From: Myotis daubentonii
Lineage: Eukaryota; Chordata; Mammalia; Chiroptera; Vespertilionidae
Direction: 5' to 3'
Assembly (NCBI RefSeq): GCF_963259705.1
Contig: NC_081846.1
Location: 54,775,205-54,839,204 of the forward strand
DNA length: 64,000 bases
In this document: piece by piece, positions 20,361 to 64,000 of the stretch
How positions within the stretch are numbered: the stretch's first letter is position 1
Layout of the letters: each line of letters starts with the position of its first letter
Position numbers and translations under genes: made by a program
Notes under the pieces: model-generated
Seen by the model: the letters and a program-made list of their open reading frames with translations, nothing else
Told to the model about the DNA's origin: nothing
Databases searched by the model: none

Positions 20361-23129
20361 GATGGACCAGATGTCCTAGACTCAAGCCGAGACAGTTTTC
20401 TGGGAGAAAATACAGCCAGACCCAATTTTCCATTCAGAAGCATATCTCAGCTCCTTGCCTGCAAGCTTAATAAACGAGCAGGGCCTTGACTATGCAGGCG
20501 TTGGGCTGCGGGATTGGAGTCAGTGGCTATGAGACTATTTGCCACTTGTTTTTTTCTGCTCATTACCTTCCACCACCGTTTCTGAGAGGCGTTGGCTCTA
20601 TTTTAGCTACTCTTGTATTCCCTTTTCTTTGGCCATGAAACTCTTTGTCCCTGAGTGTCTGCCCTCTGCATTGCTTCGTTACCCACTCCTTCCTCAGCAG
20701 GACACAGAGCCTTCCATGTGTAGCAAAAAGGTGAGATTCTTCCACCTGGGCTCCTTCTCGAGGCTGTCATTCCCAGCACCCTAAATTGTTTTGTGTGTAT
20801 TTCTTAAATGAAGAATGCTAAACGGAAAGGTTAAAGTATTGAAAAGGTTGAAGTGCACGTCCCTCAGAATTAGATCATGTACACTCCATCAGTACGAAAT
20901 TCAGTGATTCATCACATACAGGCTATGCCTTCAATTTACATACACTCAAGAAGGAAAACTAAGGCTTGCCCCAGGATCAGCACACCTGCTTTTGAGCCAT
21001 ATTTATGCAGAGCAGTGCAAACTTTAAATTGCATATGAACCATGCCAAGATTCAGGTCTGGAGTGGGGCCTGGATTCTGTATATATAATAAGCTTCCAGA
21101 GGTCCCAGGTGTTCCTGTTCCAGGCAGATCACACTGAACAGTGAGGCTGGAACTTTCAATGCCCCTCATACTAGTCTAAGAGTAAAGCAAGACTTTTTGT
21201 TCTAGTGCTACTTTAATGTTTAGTACACGTGTAAAGGTCACACAAGCACACGCACACCTGAAAAGTGGCTTGTTGAACTTGTGATTCAATAAGTTACTTC
21301 AGTGCCAAGGGCCTGTGCCATCAGAATGTGGCTAAAATAGCAATACATTCAGAGACAAAGGTGTATTCAATGAGCTTTTTCGGGCATCCTAATCTACAAA
21401 GAAAATGTAGGTTTGGGATAGGGAAGGGATTCTGATGTTGTTTTGAAATTGGGAATGTCTCCAACATGAACCAAGAGAGAGAAAATGGTATGTGGCTGTG
21501 GAGAGCCCAGGAAGATGAGGTGATCACATAAGAGGGAAAAAGACGAGACTCGTGTAAGCTTTCTCAGTCACCACACTCACTCAGGAGGTATTTTCAGGGG
21601 GCTTAAGTGGAACCAAAAAAACCCCCAAAACATTTCCAAACAGAATGTTGAGAATAGCCATTGCATTACTGAGGCCTTCTTCTGAGGGCATACTGTACAA
21701 AAAAAAAAAAAATCTGACTAGCTCTAATGAACAGTATTGTGAAATAAGTCATAGAACCTTATTTATGTAAAGGAAAAAATCACGTATCCAAAAAAATAGG
21801 CCACACACAAGTTTACAGTAGGCAAAAGGAAAACTTCCATTTATATTTTAATTACAAATGATTAGTTGTATGCCAAGAAATTAATACATATTACATGTCC
21901 TACATAAAATATACTACCATCATATTTAAAAGAAGAAACTACAGTAAAAGCAAGAAATGTTCAGAATATCTCTTATTCCACCAAAAAGAGGCTGCAAAAT
22001 ATAATGGAAATTTAAGACATTTCCACTTTTAGTTTCCGCTAACTTTTCATTAGGCAAGCAGTAAGAGCCTGGAATTGTTTAAACAGGACAAGAATTCTAC
22101 CTACCTCTTCGTGCATGCCACCCCTAGTAGAGGCTAAGTCTAGCTCCTAAGTGCCCAAGTAAAACCTCCTTTAAACATTTTTGCCATATTTTCATGAAGG
22201 TACAAATAAGACTTAAATCTTTGTCTCCATATGTTTTGCCAACACCCTTTGGGATACCCAGTATGGTGCTGTACCATTGAGTATTTGGGGCTGAACTTGT
22301 TCTGAACAACATCAGGTTAGAAGCAGGCTGTGGGATAGGGTCATCTACAAAAACTGCCATTAGTCAAATTTTTGTCTTTAACAGAAAACTGAGTACTTCT
22401 AAGTTACAGAAAGAGGAGAGAAAACAGTAACAAAATTATTGCTTATGTGCTCATTATATTAAATTCACATTATGGCTAGTTTTCTCTCTTTTAAATATTT
22501 TTATTGATTTCAGAGAGGAAGGGAAAGGGAGAGATAGAAACATCAATGATGAGAGAAGATCACTGATAAGCTGCCTCCTGCATGCCCTACACTGGAAATC
22601 AAACCCGCAACCCAGGCATGTGCCCTGATGGGGAATCGAAATGTGACCTACTGGTTCATAGGGTGATGCTTAACCACTGGGCAGCACTGGCCGGGCTACT
22701 TTTCTCATTTCTGAAGACATTATACAGTATACTTTCTATGTCCAGTGGAATTTGCAGCAGGCAATTCCCACACAATCTCAACATGATTGGTGGATTGTAC
22801 TCTTTTTTTTTAAAAAAAAAATGATAGTTTACATCAAAATTGCCCCTTCTTCAATTGCACTCTTCTGAGATCCTGACTGTATGTTAACAAGATATATTGT
22901 TTATACAAAATTAACTTGTGACAAATCCTTTAAATGAAAGATGTCAGCATTTTTCTGCATTACCCACTAATGAGGTAGCCACTCAGATGTTTTGTTATCA
23001 CATTGATGTTTTATGTGTTATAAAATCTTAAAATGCACAGGGAAGCATATCTTAGTATGAAATTTCTAAAGCACTGTCAAATGTTATTCTGTCAATTCCA
23101 CCCAGTGCCAAAAAGAACTCAGGAGACAT
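20361..23129. other. Intergenic DNA between the TBR1 upstream CpG island and the PSMD14 3' end
   Basis: No gene was recognised. Contains a Ves SINE at 22.49-22.70 kb, several A-rich runs (21.70 and 22.80 kb) and otherwise unique-looking sequence. Confidence 0.5.
22490..22697 (-). mobile_element. Ves SINE
   Basis: Reverse-oriented copy: tattgatttcagagaggaag at the left, actggccgggct at the right. Near-identical flanks gctagttttctc and gctacttttctc suggest a decayed target duplication. Confidence 0.88.
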
Positions 23130-23445
23130 AGATTGTAAATGTACTTTATTTTGTAAGCAACAATCAAAATATATTTGTGTTACTGATTTCTTCAAATATT
23201 AAATGAGATCTTAACAAAATTTGTCCACTTTGATGTATTCTTATATAACTTTGGAATCTGCAAAGACCCTGACTAAAGAAACAGAAGTAATTGCACAACT
23301 GAGACTGAAGGTGTTACAGTGCTGCAAACGATGCCAGATGTCTTACATTTAACCAAATACACCTTCAGAGGTCCCTTGATTTGGAGTATTAGGAACAATA
23401 GAGTAATGTACACTGAAAGTATCACTAAAAGCTTTCTGCACTGCT
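23130..23445 (-). other. PSMD14: PSMD14 3' UTR (approximate)
   Basis: Follows the TAA stop. The first clear AATAAA signal on the minus strand lies at 23150-23145, giving a UTR of about 300 nt. The end is inferred. Confidence 0.6.
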
Positions 23446-62881
<39,436 letters not shown>

Positions 62882-63130
62882 TTACAATGTAAATTAACAA
62901 AAAGCTACCCAAGAAAACCTAGGTATATTATTTTGAGATATCAAAATAATTTTATAAGTTTTGAAACCCATATTTGATACCTGCTCATTCAATTATAAAT
63001 CTTACATCAATAAAGCTCCTAAAATCACCAACTACCAAATTTCTTAGTTAAGACTTAATTAAGGTAATTTTCAATTATAGTAGAGACCATCTTTTTCAGG
63101 TTCCTTTAAAAGTTTATGGCCATGGCGTTC

Positions 63131-63198
63131 CCTCCCTCCCTCTCTCTCTCCCTCTCTCTCTCTCTGTCTCTCTCTCTCTCTGATTGTCTGTGTGTGTG
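63131..63198. repeat. (TC)n-rich tract followed by (TG)n
   Basis: cctccctccctctctctctc-type sequence to 63182, then a short tgtgtgtg. In the PSMD14 intron at the right edge. Confidence 0.85.
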
Positions 63199-63884
63199 AG
63201 AAACACCAAATAATTGAATTAACTATTTTTTGGTGAGACCTGTTAGAAAGCATACTTCCTAATGCTGCCATCCTTTGTTAACTTTTAAGCATCGCATTCA
63301 AAGTTCTACAATTATTCAGCTATTATAATAATAAAGTTTCAATTATTTTCCCAGCAATGTAAACACTTTGAAGAAAGAAAGTAATTTATTCATTTCACAG
63401 AGTTGTTTTGGGGTTGGAAAAAGAGGAAGTTTAGTGCTTCAGTTAGGACAACTTGGTAGATTAGGTAGTTGGAGGGAATTAATACACTTTTGAATATTAC
63501 CTAAAGTATAAAAGCATTCACATAAAAATTTCCCACTAGAGACAATCTATAACCAAGTCTTTAAAAAGCTGTATTATATTGCTTTTTCAACCAAAAGAAA
63601 ATTTCACAACCTAAACTATCACAGGCATTCATATCATCTTCTTCAGTGATAGATCACTGCTATTATAGCTTGCAAAAGGCTTTCTTCTAACTTCAGGAAT
63701 TTAAGTCTGATCTACTTAAACAAACCAGTTAACATAAACACTTCCTTCCAACCAAACAGTATTTTGAATCTAATTGAGAGTGCATACTCAAGAACAGGGG
63801 TATCCAATCTGCTACTACCTACAGAATAAAAAAGGGTTTTTTTTTTACATTTTTAAAAGATTGTTAAAAAAACAAAACACAAGA

Positions 63885-63913
63885 AACACACACACACACA
63901 CACACACACACAC
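63885..63913. repeat. (CA)n microsatellite
   Basis: About 14 CA units before cgaatagg. Similar shorter (CA)n tracts lie at 1238-1257, 33426-33451 and 36142-36160; the last forms the junction between two Helitrons. Confidence 0.9.
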
Positions 63914-64000
63914 GAATAGGAGGCAGAGACACATGTCTTTACAGAAGTTAGCTAACTCTTAGACCAGAAGAAAAACTTTCAAATTCAGCACAGATTACAC

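Overview
This window is vertebrate nuclear DNA and almost certainly comes from a vespertilionid (vesper) bat. The diagnosis rests on two lineage markers seen in the sequence. One is many tRNA-derived Ves SINEs (tRNA-like head, 'gcacatgcccgggttgtgggctcgat'-type core, TC-rich region, 'gaaatcaataaa' tail). The other is six HeliBat-type rolling-circle elements with TC...CTAG ends and a GTGCAC...GTGCAC hairpin just inside the 3' end. Two protein-coding genes are present, both on the minus strand, in the conserved mammalian order PSMD14 - TBR1.

Layout. 1-9.1 kb: gene-free DNA beyond the 3' end of TBR1, with Ves SINEs near 1.8-2.3 and 4.6 kb and an unassigned CpG island at about 6.58-7.96 kb. 9.1-18.25 kb: TBR1, complete in six coding exons. 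Every exon was read by eye, and the spliced CDS sums to 2049 nt (682 codons plus stop), the length expected for the human protein. 18.25-23.1 kb: the TBR1 promoter side and intergenic DNA, with a homeodomain-motif cluster, a long (GT)n tract and a second CpG island. 23.1-64 kb: the 3' two-thirds of PSMD14 (proteasome lid deubiquitinase Rpn11), seven coding exons for residues 81-310, including the complete JAMM HxH...D metal-binding motif. The earlier exons lie beyond the right edge.

The PSMD14 introns carry the unusual content. The intron at 34.44-43.34 kb holds three same-orientation Helitrons packed end to end inside one broken L1 fragment. The largest (about 3.7 kb) carries an intronless, disabled 3' portion of PLEKHG5 (RhoGEF: part of DH, PH, C-terminal tail, 3'UTR), which looks like Helitron gene capture from spliced mRNA or a retrocopy. 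Another of the three contains a 200-bp tandem duplication differing at only 3 positions. The same intron contains a full-length, open RPL27A retrocopy (148 codons) with 16-bp target-site duplications.

Within TBR1, intron 2 appears to use a GC-AG splice pair. The 122-nt exon 3 lies between a (UG)n tract upstream and a (CU)n(CA)n tract downstream in the transcript.

Limits: intron/exon borders come from reading splice sites and from remembered human proteins. Repeat family names come from recall of consensus sequences, not from a search. UTR ends and promoters are approximate.
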